This document shows, piece by piece, positions 8,350-16,336 of a stretch of 64,000 bases of DNA (within the stretch, counting starts at the first letter, position 1; every line of letters begins with the position of its first letter). Source of the DNA: Mycolicibacterium agri (GTDB lineage Bacteria > Actinomycetota > Actinomycetes > Mycobacteriales > Mycobacteriaceae); NCBI RefSeq assembly GCF_002553505.1, contig NZ_PDCP01000033.1, positions 1-64,000 on the forward strand, in the 5' to 3' direction. The translations under genes were made by a program, and so were the position numbers. A model generated the notes under the pieces. It was not told the origin of the DNA, made no database searches, and saw nothing but the letters and a program-made list of their open reading frames with translations.

Positions 8350-8377
8350 TGAACCGATGTTACTCGTCGGTCGTCTC
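8350..8377 (+). promoter_or_regulatory. Sigma-L type promoter of the ThDP/KAS III cassette
   Basis: TGAACC (8350-8355), exactly 16 nt, then CGTCTC (8372-8377), 27 bp before the ATG at 8405. The match is as good as the one in front of sigL. It indicates that the four-gene cassette after rslA is transcribed by SigL. Confidence 0.72.
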
Positions 8378-8404
8378 ATCTGCAGGTGTGAAAGCAGGTG
8401 AACA

Positions 8405-10144
8405 ATGACCAAGACGGGTCGGACGTTCGGCAGAGTTGTCGATCACATCGTCGGTTATCTAGCGGACACGGGTGTCGAGTACATCTTCGGTGTCGACGGT
8501 GCGAACATCGAGGACCTATACGACGCCGCGTATTTCCGTGACGGCATCACCGCGATCCTCGCCAAACATGAGTTCTCCGCTGCGACCATGGCCGACGGAT
8601 ACAGCCGCAGCGGCGGCGGACTCGGTGTCGTAGCCGCGACGTCGGGCGGTGGATGCTTGAACACCGTTGCGGGACTTGGTGAATCGTATGCCAGCCGAGT
8701 GCCGGTACTGGCGCTGATCGGCCAGCCGCCGACAGCGCTGGACGGCCGCGGCGCGTTCCAGGACACCAGCGGTCGCAACGGCGCATTGAATGGGCAGGCG
8801 TTGTTCTCCGCGGTGTCGGTGTTCTGCCGACGGGTGACCTCACCCGAGGACATCGTCACCGCGCTGCCCGAGGCGATCGCCGCGGCTCGACGCGGAGGTC
8901 CCGCCGTGCTCCTGCTGCCGAAGGACATCCAGCAAGCCGAGATGCCGGCTCGCGGTTTGCACAACGGCGCCAACGGATTTGATTGTTTCGGGTTCGGCGC
9001 TCTGCTCGGCGACCCACAGATCATCACCAGGGCGTTGCGGCGCGCCGACGGGCCGGTGACGATCATCGCAGGCGAGCAGGTCGCCCGCGATGACGCCCGC
9101 GCTGAGTTGGCACAGCTACGGTCGATGCTGCGTGCCCGCGTCGCCGTCGTTCCCGACGCCAAGGACGTGGCCGGCACACCGGGACTCGGCTTGTCCTCGG
9201 CGCTCGGCGTCACCGGCGTGATGGGCCATCCGGGGGTGGCCGAGGCCATCGCGGACAGCGCGTTGTGTCTTCTGGTCGGCACGCGCTTGAACGTCACCGC
9301 CCGCGCCGGACTCGACGACGTGCTGGCGTCGGTGCCCACCTACTCGATCGGTTCCGCGACGCCGTTTGTGACGACCACCCACGTCCACACCGAGGACCTT
9401 CGCGGGTCGCTTCGGCTTCTGACGCAGGCACTCAACGGTGAGGGCAGGCCGACCGGTGTGCGGGTGCCCGACGAGGTGCCCAGAACCGAGCTGGCGCCGC
9501 CACCGCACGACGGGCTGGGTGTACGCTACCGCGCGGCGATGGCCCAGCTCGATGCGGTGCTGCCCGCTGGTGTCGACATCGTGGTGGACGCGGGCAACAT
9601 CGGGGCCTCGGCGATCCACTACCTGCCCGGCCGCCGAGACGGACGATTCATCGTCGCGCTCGGGATGGGCGGCATGGGCTACAGCTTCGGCGCGGGCCTC
9701 GGTGTTGCGTTCAGCCGCAAGCGCCGGACCGTCGTCATCGCCGGTGACGGCTCGTTCTTCATGCACGGCATGGAAATTCACACCGCGCTGCAATACCGCC
9801 TGCCGGTGACGTTCCTGCTGTTCGACAACCACGCGCACGCGATGTGCGTGACACGTGAGCAACTGTTCTACGGCGATCACTACAGCTACAACCGCTTCGG
9901 GGCGAGCCGGTTGGGTGCAGGCCTGGCGACGATGTTCCCGGGCCTGGCCTCCGTCGACGTGGGCACCATCGACGAGCTACCGGCCGCGCTGCGGGCCGCT
10001 CTCGAGGTGGACGGTCCCTCGGTCGTCAGCGTCGAGTGCTCGGCCGACGAAATACCCCCGTTCGCAGCTTTTCTCGGCAAGGCGGCCGTGAAGAACACCG
10101 ATATCGCAGAGGAGAACAGTTCCCATGTCGCTACCCGCGCTTGA
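8405..10144 (+). CDS. Thiamine-diphosphate-dependent enzyme, acetolactate-synthase-like
   Basis: 579 residues with the three-domain layout of the acetolactate synthase/benzoylformate decarboxylase superfamily. The PYR domain carries the activating Glu56 (AKHEFSAATMADGYSR). The PP domain carries the ThDP/Mg motif GDG at 447-449 and Asn475 (FDNHAHAM). The middle domain has GTRLNVTARAG rather than a clear ALS FAD signature. It probably forms or cleaves a C-C bond next to a carbonyl; the substrate is unknown. No small regulatory ALS subunit is adjacent, and the partners (SRPBCC protein, KAS III, aminotransferase) argue for specialised rather than branched-chain metabolism. It is the first gene after the sigma-L promoter. 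Confidence 0.8.
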   Translation: MTKTGRTFGRVVDHIVGYLADTGVEYIFGVDGANIEDLYDAAYFRDGITAILAKHEFSAATMADGYSRSGGGLGVVAATSGGGCLNTVAGLGESYASRVPVLALIGQPPTALDGRGAFQDTSGRNGALNGQALFSAVSVFCRRVTSPEDIVTALPEAIAAARRGGPAVLLLPKDIQQAEMPARGLHNGANGFDCFGFGALLGDPQIITRALRRADGPVTIIAGEQVARDDARAELAQLRSMLRARVAVVPDAKDVAGTPGLGLSSALGVTGVMGHPGVAEAIADSALCLLVGTRLNVTARAGLDDVLASVPTYSIGSATPFVTTTHVHTEDLRGSLRLLTQALNGEGRPTGVRVPDEVPRTELAPPPHDGLGVRYRAAMAQLDAVLPAGVDIVVDAGNIGASAIHYLPGRRDGRFIVALGMGGMGYSFGAGLGVAFSRKRRTVVIAGDGSFFMHGMEIHTALQYRLPVTFLLFDNHAHAMCVTREQLFYGDHYSYNRFGASRLGAGLATMFPGLASVDVGTIDELPAALRAALEVDGPSVVSVECSADEIPPFAAFLGKAAVKNTDIAEENSSHVATRA

Positions 10145-10796
10145 TGACATCACCGCCCACCGCGGAACCGCCGACCCGATCGACGGGGTGATCCGTGTCG
10201 AGACGTCGCCGCGAGAGAAGGCGACACCGATCATCATGAACATGATGCGGTCGGTATACCCGCATGACGAGGTCTTCGGAACCTATTGCACCGTCAACGA
10301 TTACATCGACTGTCCGCCGGACGAGCTGTTCGACTACATGGCCGACACCCGCTGCCTGGAGGAGTGGACGTACAGCCTGCGCGGGTTCGCGCCCACCGAG
10401 GAGCCGGGCCTGTGGGTGGCGTTCGACAAGCTCGGCGGCGACAAGGGCAGCCCGATCTTCACCCGCACCGTCGCCAACAAGCAGGCCCGCACGGTCGACT
10501 ATCACTGCGCGTGGGACCAGGGCAAGCACCTGTGGATGATCTACCTGATGCGAGTCGTCGACGCACAGCTGGTGTTCAACAAGCCGGGTTCGGTTGTGCT
10601 GTGGACGAATTGCCATCACCCCTTCTACGACGAGAACCCCTATCCGGAGACGGCACCGCCGATGCGGCCGGTGTGGGTCGGCGATTTCTGGGAGATGTTC
10701 GGTCCGGGCCATCTGCTGGAACTGAAGAACCTCAAGGCAATCGCCGAATACCGCTACCACAACGGCCTGCCGATCACGCCGGACTGGATGAAGTGA
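10125..10796 (+). CDS. SRPBCC/START-like protein of the sigma-L cassette
   Basis: 223 residues from ATG 10125, following GAGGAGAA and overlapping the ThDP gene by 20 nt. After about 45 N-terminal residues the sequence looks like a helix-grip fold: VNDYIDCPPDELFDYMADTR, LEEWTYSLRGF, and a C-terminal helix-rich segment ending LKAIAEYRYHNGL. Proteins of this fold bind hydrophobic ligands or act as cyclases/aromatases. No catalytic residues can be assigned. Tight coupling to the ThDP gene suggests it handles a substrate or product of the same pathway. I do not recognise a named ortholog. Confidence 0.6.
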   Translation: MSLPALDDITAHRGTADPIDGVIRVETSPREKATPIIMNMMRSVYPHDEVFGTYCTVNDYIDCPPDELFDYMADTRCLEEWTYSLRGFAPTEEPGLWVAFDKLGGDKGSPIFTRTVANKQARTVDYHCAWDQGKHLWMIYLMRVVDAQLVFNKPGSVVLWTNCHHPFYDENPYPETAPPMRPVWVGDFWEMFGPGHLLELKNLKAIAEYRYHNGLPITPDWMK

Positions 10797-10823
10797 AGAC
10801 CCCATTAGAACTGAGGACCAAAA

Positions 10824-10916
10824 ATGACCACCGCGCACGCGAGGAGCAAAAATGACCACCGCGCACGCGAGGAGCAAAAATGACCACGGCGCACGCGAGG
10901 AGCAAAAATGACCACG
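10824..10916 (+). repeat. 28-bp tandem repeat carrying ribosome binding site and start codon
   Basis: Three full units (10824-10851, 10852-10879, 10880-10907) and a partial fourth. Each unit begins ATGACCAC and ends GCGAGGAGCAAAA, so each copy supplies GAGGAG and the next ATG. Starts fall at 10824, 10852, 10880 and 10908; the last is the start of the KAS III gene. Because 28 is not a multiple of three, each ATG opens a different frame. The frames from 10824 and 10852 each encode 19 residues and stop at a TGA overlapping the ATG two units downstream. Confidence 0.92.
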
Positions 10917-11918
10917 AGCTTGCTTGACATCTCCACGTATCTGCCCGGCGATCCGGTCAGCGCCGACTACTACGCGGGCTACGCCGAATCCGACGACCTG
11001 CGCGAGAACGTGATGTTCAAGGCGCCTAAGTTCCGCCATCACGTGGCCGAGGGTGAAACGGCCATCGACATGGTCGAGCGCGCGGCCGCGGGCCTGATCG
11101 AACGCCACGGCCACGAGTTCATCGAGAACGTCGACGCGCTGATCAGCCACGTGCAACTGCCCGACATGCCGTTCTACGGCGGCGGCGGCGGCATGGCGCA
11201 TCGGCTTGGCATGAAACCGAATTGGGTGCTCGATCTGCACAACGGGGGCTGCGCGGCGTTCGTGCTCGGCATGAACGTGGCCCGCATGCTGATCGAGTCG
11301 GGGCAGGCGGAGACGGCGTTGATCGCCGTCGCGCAGAACGCTGCAGGCACGATCTTCGACCAGCAGACCATTCGCACCAAGTCGCAGGCGTCGGTGCCCG
11401 GTGACGGCGCCGCGGTGGGATTGGTTGTCCGGTCGGACAAGTCGCCGATCCTCGACATCGAATGCCGCACCTATGGTCAGTACGCCGGCGACATGACGAT
11501 CGCCGTCAAACCGGAACGCAAGTGGTGGCAGGCCGGACCGGGCGAGGGCTGCATCGGATTCACCGAGAGCAAGATCACCAAGGTGCTGGCCCGCGGCAAC
11601 CGTCAGGTGCCCGAGGTGTCCTACGCGGTGTGCGACCGGATCGGCATCAAGCCCAAGGATCTCGATCTGCTGGTCACCAACCAACCCAACAGGGCGTTTC
11701 TGCGCAACTGGCGGGATGCCCTCGAACTGCCCAAGGAACGGCACCGCGACACCTTCGACGAGTGCGGCAACCTCTTCGCCGCGGGCATCCCGATCAACCT
11801 CGAACGGGCGATCTCCGAGGGCCAACTCAAGAGCGGCGACGTCGCGCTCATGGCGGCGTTCGCGCACGCGGGCGACTTCGCGGGGGCCGCCGCGATCCGA
11901 TGGGGCGGGCGGGACTGA
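10908..11918 (+). CDS. 3-oxoacyl-ACP synthase III-like protein with altered catalytic triad
   Basis: 336 residues, KAS III (FabH)-like thiolase fold. The nucleophile is Cys115 in LDLHNGGCAAFVLG. The C-terminal GNLFAAGIPINLERAISEG contains the conserved Asn288. The position of the catalytic His (HQAN in FabH) reads NQPN, so His is replaced by Asn258. This suggests an acyltransferase or non-decarboxylating condensation rather than normal chain initiation. The start is the last ATG of the 28-bp repeat array. The stop overlaps the next start (TGATG). The gene lies between an SRPBCC protein and an aminotransferase in the sigma-L cassette. Confidence 0.8.
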   Translation: MTTSLLDISTYLPGDPVSADYYAGYAESDDLRENVMFKAPKFRHHVAEGETAIDMVERAAAGLIERHGHEFIENVDALISHVQLPDMPFYGGGGGMAHRLGMKPNWVLDLHNGGCAAFVLGMNVARMLIESGQAETALIAVAQNAAGTIFDQQTIRTKSQASVPGDGAAVGLVVRSDKSPILDIECRTYGQYAGDMTIAVKPERKWWQAGPGEGCIGFTESKITKVLARGNRQVPEVSYAVCDRIGIKPKDLDLLVTNQPNRAFLRNWRDALELPKERHRDTFDECGNLFAAGIPINLERAISEGQLKSGDVALMAAFAHAGDFAGAAAIRWGGRD

Positions 11919-12979
11919 TGGGCGCACGCAACACCAGGACGTCACACGCGCACAACCACCTGACCGAGGTGGTATCCGCGCTGCCCCATGCGGTGAACCC
12001 GTTAGCGTTGTCGCTCAACGAGAATCCGTTTCCGCCGCTGCCGGGTGTGCGGTCGGCGCTGGCCCATTGCGTCGACGCGGCCAACCGCTATCCCGAATTT
12101 CTGCCTGAGCGACTGCGCGCGCTGATCGCCGATCACCTTGGCGTGCAGACCGAGCAGGTGGTGATCGGCTCCGGCGCGACCGGGGTCATCATGCAGGTGC
12201 TCGGCGCGGTGACGAGTCCGGGGGACCGGATGGTGATGACGTTGCCGACGTTCGACGGGTACCCGATCTTCGCTCAGATGGCGCGCCTGACCTCGGTCAC
12301 GGTGGCGCTCGACGAGCACGGCCACCACGACCTGGAGGCCATGGCCGAGGCGGCAGGCCGGGCCCGGGTCGTGGTGGTCTGCCGTCCGCACAACCCGACC
12401 GGCACCATCGAGCCGGCCGCCGACATCGAGCGCTTCCTGCAGCGGGTGCCGCAGGACACGGTCGTGCTCTTGGACGAGGCTTACGTCGAATTCCTTGCTC
12501 CCGAGCACCGGCTCGACGCGCTGGAATTGGTCCGGCGGTTCCCCAATGTGGTGGTGGTGCGCACCTTTTCGAAGGCCTACGGCCTGGCCGGGCTGCGGAT
12601 CGGATACGGCTTCTGCGCACCGGCACTGGCCAGACGGCTGTGGACGATGCAGCTTCCGTTCGGTGTCGGCGCCAGCGGCCTGGTTGCCGTTGCCGCCTCA
12701 TACGACGCGGAATGCCAACTGCAGCAACGGATCCGGATGATCGCATCGGAGCGGCGGTATCTACGGATGCGGCTGCGATCGATGGGGGTGTACAGCACCG
12801 ACGGACACGCCAACTTCGTGTATCTGCCGGGCAACGGCGGGCACCCGTGGCGCGAGTTGTTCGCAGACACCGGCCTGCAGATCCGCGACTACGCCAACGG
12901 CGCGGTGCGCATCACTATCGGGAATCGCCAGTCCACCCGGGCGGTGCTGCGGGCATTGGCGCCGATCGCCACGCGCTGA
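11918..12979 (+). CDS. PLP-dependent aminotransferase, HisC/Pat type
   Basis: 353 residues from the ATG that overlaps the KAS III stop; the reading frame is open much further upstream but that part is antisense noise. It is a fold-type I aminotransferase: SLNENPFPP at the N-terminus, GSGATGVIMQVL, RPHNPTGTIEP, LLDEAYVEF, and the PLP Lys219 in RTFSKAYGLAGLRIGY. The family covers histidinol-phosphate and aromatic aminotransferases. The position in the cassette suggests amination of a keto product of the ThDP/KAS enzymes, or supply of an aromatic keto acid; that is inference. Confidence 0.82.
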   Translation: MGARNTRTSHAHNHLTEVVSALPHAVNPLALSLNENPFPPLPGVRSALAHCVDAANRYPEFLPERLRALIADHLGVQTEQVVIGSGATGVIMQVLGAVTSPGDRMVMTLPTFDGYPIFAQMARLTSVTVALDEHGHHDLEAMAEAAGRARVVVVCRPHNPTGTIEPAADIERFLQRVPQDTVVLLDEAYVEFLAPEHRLDALELVRRFPNVVVVRTFSKAYGLAGLRIGYGFCAPALARRLWTMQLPFGVGASGLVAVAASYDAECQLQQRIRMIASERRYLRMRLRSMGVYSTDGHANFVYLPGNGGHPWRELFADTGLQIRDYANGAVRITIGNRQSTRAVLRALAPIATR

Positions 12980-13018
12980 ATGCTGTGTTCTCGGCGCCCG
13001 CCTGCGGTATGAAGAGGC

Positions 13019-13534
13019 GTGGCCTCAGAACCGCCGGGGGAGGCGCGTAAGCGAGATCCGATCGAGCTGGCGCGCGAGAACTGGGAGCGTGCCGGGTGGG
13101 GTGACGTCGCCGACGGAATGGTGGCGGTCACCTCGGTGATGCGGGCACACCAGATCCTGCTGGCCCGCGTCGAGAACGCGCTGCGCCCCTACGACCTCAG
13201 CTTCGCACGGTATGAGCTGCTGCGGCTGCTGGCGTTCAGCCGCAACGGGGCGCTGCCGATCACCAAGGCATCGGACCGGTTGCAGGTGCACGTCACCAGC
13301 GTCACCCACGCGATCCGGCGGCTGGAGGCCGCCGGACTGGTGAAGCGGATGCCGCATCCCACCGACGGGCGCACGACGCTGGTGCAGATCACCGACCTCG
13401 GCCGATCGACGGTCGAGGATGCGACGGTGACGCTGAACAAGGAGGTCTTCGCCGACATCGGGATCTCCGACGAGGAGTCACGGGCACTGGCGAAGTCGAT
13501 CGAGACGCTGCGCCGCAGCGCGGGCGACTTCTGA
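13019..13534 (+). CDS. MarR-family transcriptional regulator (Rv0737-like)
   Basis: 171 residues, GTG start at 13019. A winged helix is visible: LSFARYELLRLLAFSRNG, the recognition segment VTSVTHAIRRLEAAGLVKR, and the wing HPTDGRTTLVQITDLG. In M. tuberculosis the equivalent gene directly follows rslA; here the sigma-L cassette separates them. It may control that cassette or neighbouring genes, but I see no obvious palindrome at its own start. It is convergent with the hemerythrin gene, 2 nt from that gene's original stop. Confidence 0.85.
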   Translation: MASEPPGEARKRDPIELARENWERAGWGDVADGMVAVTSVMRAHQILLARVENALRPYDLSFARYELLRLLAFSRNGALPITKASDRLQVHVTSVTHAIRRLEAAGLVKRMPHPTDGRTTLVQITDLGRSTVEDATVTLNKEVFADIGISDEESRALAKSIETLRRSAGDF

Positions 13535-13640
13535 GGTCACGTCGTCGATGACGCGCCGCCGGTGCGGGTGCTCGAATCTTCGCCGCGCCTCAGCGGCGGA
13601 AGGTGTTCGATGGCCCCGGCGACGCGGGCAAGGGCGGCGC

Positions 13641-14261
13641 TCATCGACCTGCTCGCCCCGCTGACGGCGCCCGTCGACCGGCGATGCATGCGATCGAGGC
13701 CGTCGCGGGCGCGGTCCAGCCGGTCAGCGGCGCGGCGGCGGCGACATTGCCGGGAGGCCGCCGGGCCACCACGGGATGCGGCCGGGTCGGCGCGGTTCGC
13801 CGCACGGCCTCCCACGCCCAGCCCAGCTGAACCAGTGTCTTCGGCGGGACCGTCTCCTGCAGCATCGGCAGCAGCCGGTCCTCTTCGTCGCGCACGTCCT
13901 CACGCAGCAGTGTCACGATGCGCTGCCACAGTTCGCGGTGGCGGTCGCTGTCGGGCCCGGTCTTCTCCAACTCGGTGAACAGTTCGTTGATCTCCTGGTG
14001 CTCCTGCTCGATCTCCAGCGTCAACTGCTCGCCGTCGGGCACCCACCGCCGAATCGCGGGCCACAACACGGACTCCTCGGCGAAGGCGTGCGGGAAGACC
14101 AGCCGACACAGCCGCGTGAGGTTCTCCTGGCGGACGTGACCGTGCGACGAGTCCACCTCCTGGATCAGCCGGTCCAATTCGACATGGTCACGTTTCTGGC
14201 GGGTCAGCACGCTGTGCGGACCACCGAGTTGATCGATGCTCTGGTGGGCAAGTGATGGCAT
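13641..14261 (-). CDS. Hemerythrin (HHE) domain protein, 3' end frameshifted
   Basis: 206 residues as read, from ATG 14261 preceded by AGGAGGTACAC. Residues 20-140 carry a hemerythrin-like four-helix bundle with iron ligands: DHVELDRLI, FPHAFAEESVLWP, EQEHQEINELF and DVRDEEDRLLP. From about 13727 the frame becomes low in GC at third positions and ends early. The -1 frame from the same point continues with high-GC3 codons (RLDRARDGLDRMHRR, ending GEDSSTRTGG) to a stop at 13537, only 2 nt from the convergent MarR stop. This indicates a one-base deletion or sequencing error. Likely an O2- or redox-linked di-iron protein. Confidence 0.8.
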   Translation of the reverse strand: MPSLAHQSIDQLGGPHSVLTRQKRDHVELDRLIQEVDSSHGHVRQENLTRLCRLVFPHAFAEESVLWPAIRRWVPDGEQLTLEIEQEHQEINELFTELEKTGPDSDRHRELWQRIVTLLREDVRDEEDRLLPMLQETVPPKTLVQLGWAWEAVRRTAPTRPHPVVARRPPGNVAAAAPLTGWTAPATASIACIAGRRAPSAGRAGR

Positions 14262-14312
14262 GTGTACCTCCTGCACATGCAGTGCCCGCATGTGGCGCGG
14301 CCAAACAAACGG

Positions 14313-15560
14313 CTAGTCGGCCACGTTCGGCAGCGGGATCGTCGCCGTCACGGCGGTACCCGCGCCGGGGCGTGATCGGATGTTGAGCCGTCCGCCGACG
14401 ATGTCGGCGCGTTCGGCCATCGACAGCAGCCCGTAACCGCCCATGTCGTCGCCGCCGAGCGGATGCTCGAAGGTGTCGAATCCCACTCCGTCGTCGACGA
14501 TTTCGAGCCGGGCCGTCTCCCCGTTGTCACCCTTGTCCACCGCGAACGTCAGCCGGGCCGTCGACGCCTGCGCGTGCTTGACGACGTTCTGCAGGCACTC
14601 CTGCGCGATGCGATACAGCGCAAGCTCGATGTGGTCCGGCAGCCGCGTTTCGGCGAGTTCGACATGGACGTCGATCTGCCCGATCGACCGGGCCAGGCTG
14701 GCCAACCCGCCGGCCAGCCCGAGGTCGTCGAGCACCGGCGGGCGCAACCCGCTGATCGCCGCTCGCGCCTCCTGCAGCGTCAGATCGACCAATTCCCTTG
14801 CGGTGCTGAGCTGTTCGGTCATCGCCTCGGGGTCGGTGATCGCCGCGCGCGCTGCCGCGTCCAGCCGGTAGGACAGCGTGATCAGCCGCTGAGAGATGCC
14901 GTCGTGAATGTCGCTGGCCAGCCGGCGGCGCTCCAGTTCCTGGGCCTCGATGACCTGCTCGACGAAGTTCTCGTGCGCGCGTTCGCGGGCCACCAGCTGG
15001 CGGTGCAGCCGCGCCTGATGTAAGGCGCCCGCGATGAGCTGCCCGATGACCAGCAGCAGTTCGACGTCGCCCTCGGTGAACTCGCGTCGCTCGACGGTGT
15101 GCACGTTGAGCACCCCGACCAGGCCACCGGGATCGGTTTCCATCGGCACCGAGACCATCGACGTGAAATCGGATCCGCGCAGCGACTGAAACGGCATGTA
15201 GCGCGGATCGGACTCCTTGTCGTGGCTGATGACGACCGGTTCGCGGTGACTGGCCACCCAGCCGGAGATGCCCGACCCCAGCGGCAGCCGGATCTTGCCG
15301 ACCTGACTGTCGAACGGCGGGGTCGCCCCGGCCAGCGTCAGCGACCGGTCACTGTCGTCGAGCACGTGCACGAAGCACACGTCGGTGCCGGTGGCGGCGG
15401 TGATCATCCGTGCCGCGGCGGCGGCCAGCGGTTCCACCCCGGGCCCGCTGGAGGCGGCCTGGATCAACTCCCGAAGCAGCGCGAGCTCGCGGTCGGCGTC
15501 GACGAGATCGCGAACCGCGTTGGGGCGCGCCGGGCCGGCGTTGGTTCCTGCGTTCGTCAC
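14313..15560 (-). CDS. GAF-domain sensor histidine kinase (NarL-type)
   Basis: 415 residues from GTG 15560, overlapping the stop of the response regulator (GTGA). A GAF domain spans about residues 40-185 (VCFVHVLDD, LGSGISGWVASHREPVVISH). The HisKA_3 helix has the phospho-acceptor His219 in RRRLASDIHDGISQRL. The HATPase domain has IAQECLQNVVKHA, DDGVGFD and GYGLLSMAERA. No membrane helix, so it senses a cytosolic signal. It resembles DevS/DosT-like kinases but has a single GAF and no identified haem ligand. It partners the LuxR-type regulator encoded just upstream. Confidence 0.9.
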   Translation of the reverse strand: MTNAGTNAGPARPNAVRDLVDADRELALLRELIQAASSGPGVEPLAAAAARMITAATGTDVCFVHVLDDSDRSLTLAGATPPFDSQVGKIRLPLGSGISGWVASHREPVVISHDKESDPRYMPFQSLRGSDFTSMVSVPMETDPGGLVGVLNVHTVERREFTEGDVELLLVIGQLIAGALHQARLHRQLVARERAHENFVEQVIEAQELERRRLASDIHDGISQRLITLSYRLDAAARAAITDPEAMTEQLSTARELVDLTLQEARAAISGLRPPVLDDLGLAGGLASLARSIGQIDVHVELAETRLPDHIELALYRIAQECLQNVVKHAQASTARLTFAVDKGDNGETARLEIVDDGVGFDTFEHPLGGDDMGGYGLLSMAERADIVGGRLNIRSRPGAGTAVTATIPLPNVAD

Positions 15561-16231
15561 TGGAAGATCCCCTCCCGCAGCGCGGTGGCGACCGCGCCGG
15601 TGCGGTCGTTGACGCCCAGCTTGCGGTAGATCGAACGCAGATGGGTCTTCACCGTCTCGTCGCCGATCACCAGCTTGTTGGCGATCCCCCGATTGGACAG
15701 GCCGTTGACGACAAGGGAGAGGATCTCGCTCTCGCGCTGCGTGAGCCCGTGCCGCGCCCCCGGCCAGAATTCGTCGCGCTGCATCCGCGCGGCGGTGTCT
15801 GCGGCCCTGGCCGCCATGCCGGGGTCGATCGCGGTCGCGCCGCCGTGCACGAACTCCAACTGGCGCACCAGGTCGTCGCTGTTGATGCTCTTCAGCAGGT
15901 AGCCGGATGCGCCGACGCGCAGCGCCTGGAACAGGTACTGCTCGTCGTCGTAGACCGACAGCATCACGACCTTGCGGTCCGGTCGGCGCTCGCGCAGTTC
16001 CTGGCACAGGTCAAGGCCGCTGGAACCCTGCATGCGGACATCGGTCAGCACGATGTCGGGGTCGAGTTCGTCGACCACGCTCAGCGCCTTCTCGGCACCG
16101 ACCGCCTGACCGACGACCTCCACCCGATCGGAGAAGGCAGCCAGCATCGCCTTGAGTCCCTCGATGACCATCTCGTGGTCATCGACGAGGACGATTCGTA
16201 CTGGTCGGGAGGTCGGCGAGTCGGACGCCAT
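15557..16231 (-). CDS. NarL/LuxR-family response regulator
   Basis: 224 residues from ATG 16231 (MASDSPTSRP), with AAGGTGG upstream. The receiver domain has the acidic pair VDDHE, phospho-acceptor Asp64 (DIVLTDVRMQG), switch Ser/Thr region VVMLSVYDDEQ and Lys in GYLLKSI. The C-terminal LuxR-type HTH spans about residues 150-215 (LTQRESEILSLVVNGLSN, then VKTHLRSIYRKLGVNDRT). It is the first gene of a two-gene operon with the GAF kinase. It faces a short divergent region containing a TCCCCC-GAAT-GGGGGA palindrome that could be its operator. Confidence 0.92.
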   Translation of the reverse strand: MASDSPTSRPVRIVLVDDHEMVIEGLKAMLAAFSDRVEVVGQAVGAEKALSVVDELDPDIVLTDVRMQGSSGLDLCQELRERRPDRKVVMLSVYDDEQYLFQALRVGASGYLLKSINSDDLVRQLEFVHGGATAIDPGMAARAADTAARMQRDEFWPGARHGLTQRESEILSLVVNGLSNRGIANKLVIGDETVKTHLRSIYRKLGVNDRTGAVATALREGIFQ

Positions 16232-16285
16232 GGCAACCACCTTAGAACCGGGCGACGGCGGGGTTCCGCAACTTGGCCTGGCCAA

Positions 16286-16301
16286 TCCCCCGAATGGGGG
16301 A
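16286..16301. promoter_or_regulatory. Palindrome in the response regulator / HAD divergent region
   Basis: TCCCCC (16286-16291), GAAT, GGGGGA (16296-16301), with TGGCC-T-GGCCA just before it. It lies in the 105 bp between the divergent response-regulator and HAD genes. A LuxR-type regulator site is plausible; no experimental consensus for this regulator is known to me. Confidence 0.4.
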
Positions 16302-16336
16302 GGCTACGGGCGCAAACCGTCGTCCACACTTCTGGC

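Noticed and set aside
10824..10916. A CRISPR-like array at the 28-bp repeats
   Set aside because: Units are directly adjacent with no spacers, and no cas genes are near.
10131..11945. A 604-codon minus-strand frame across the SRPBCC and KAS III genes
   Set aside because: It is the antisense shadow of two genes with clear families and runs through the 28-bp repeats; no recognisable protein motif.
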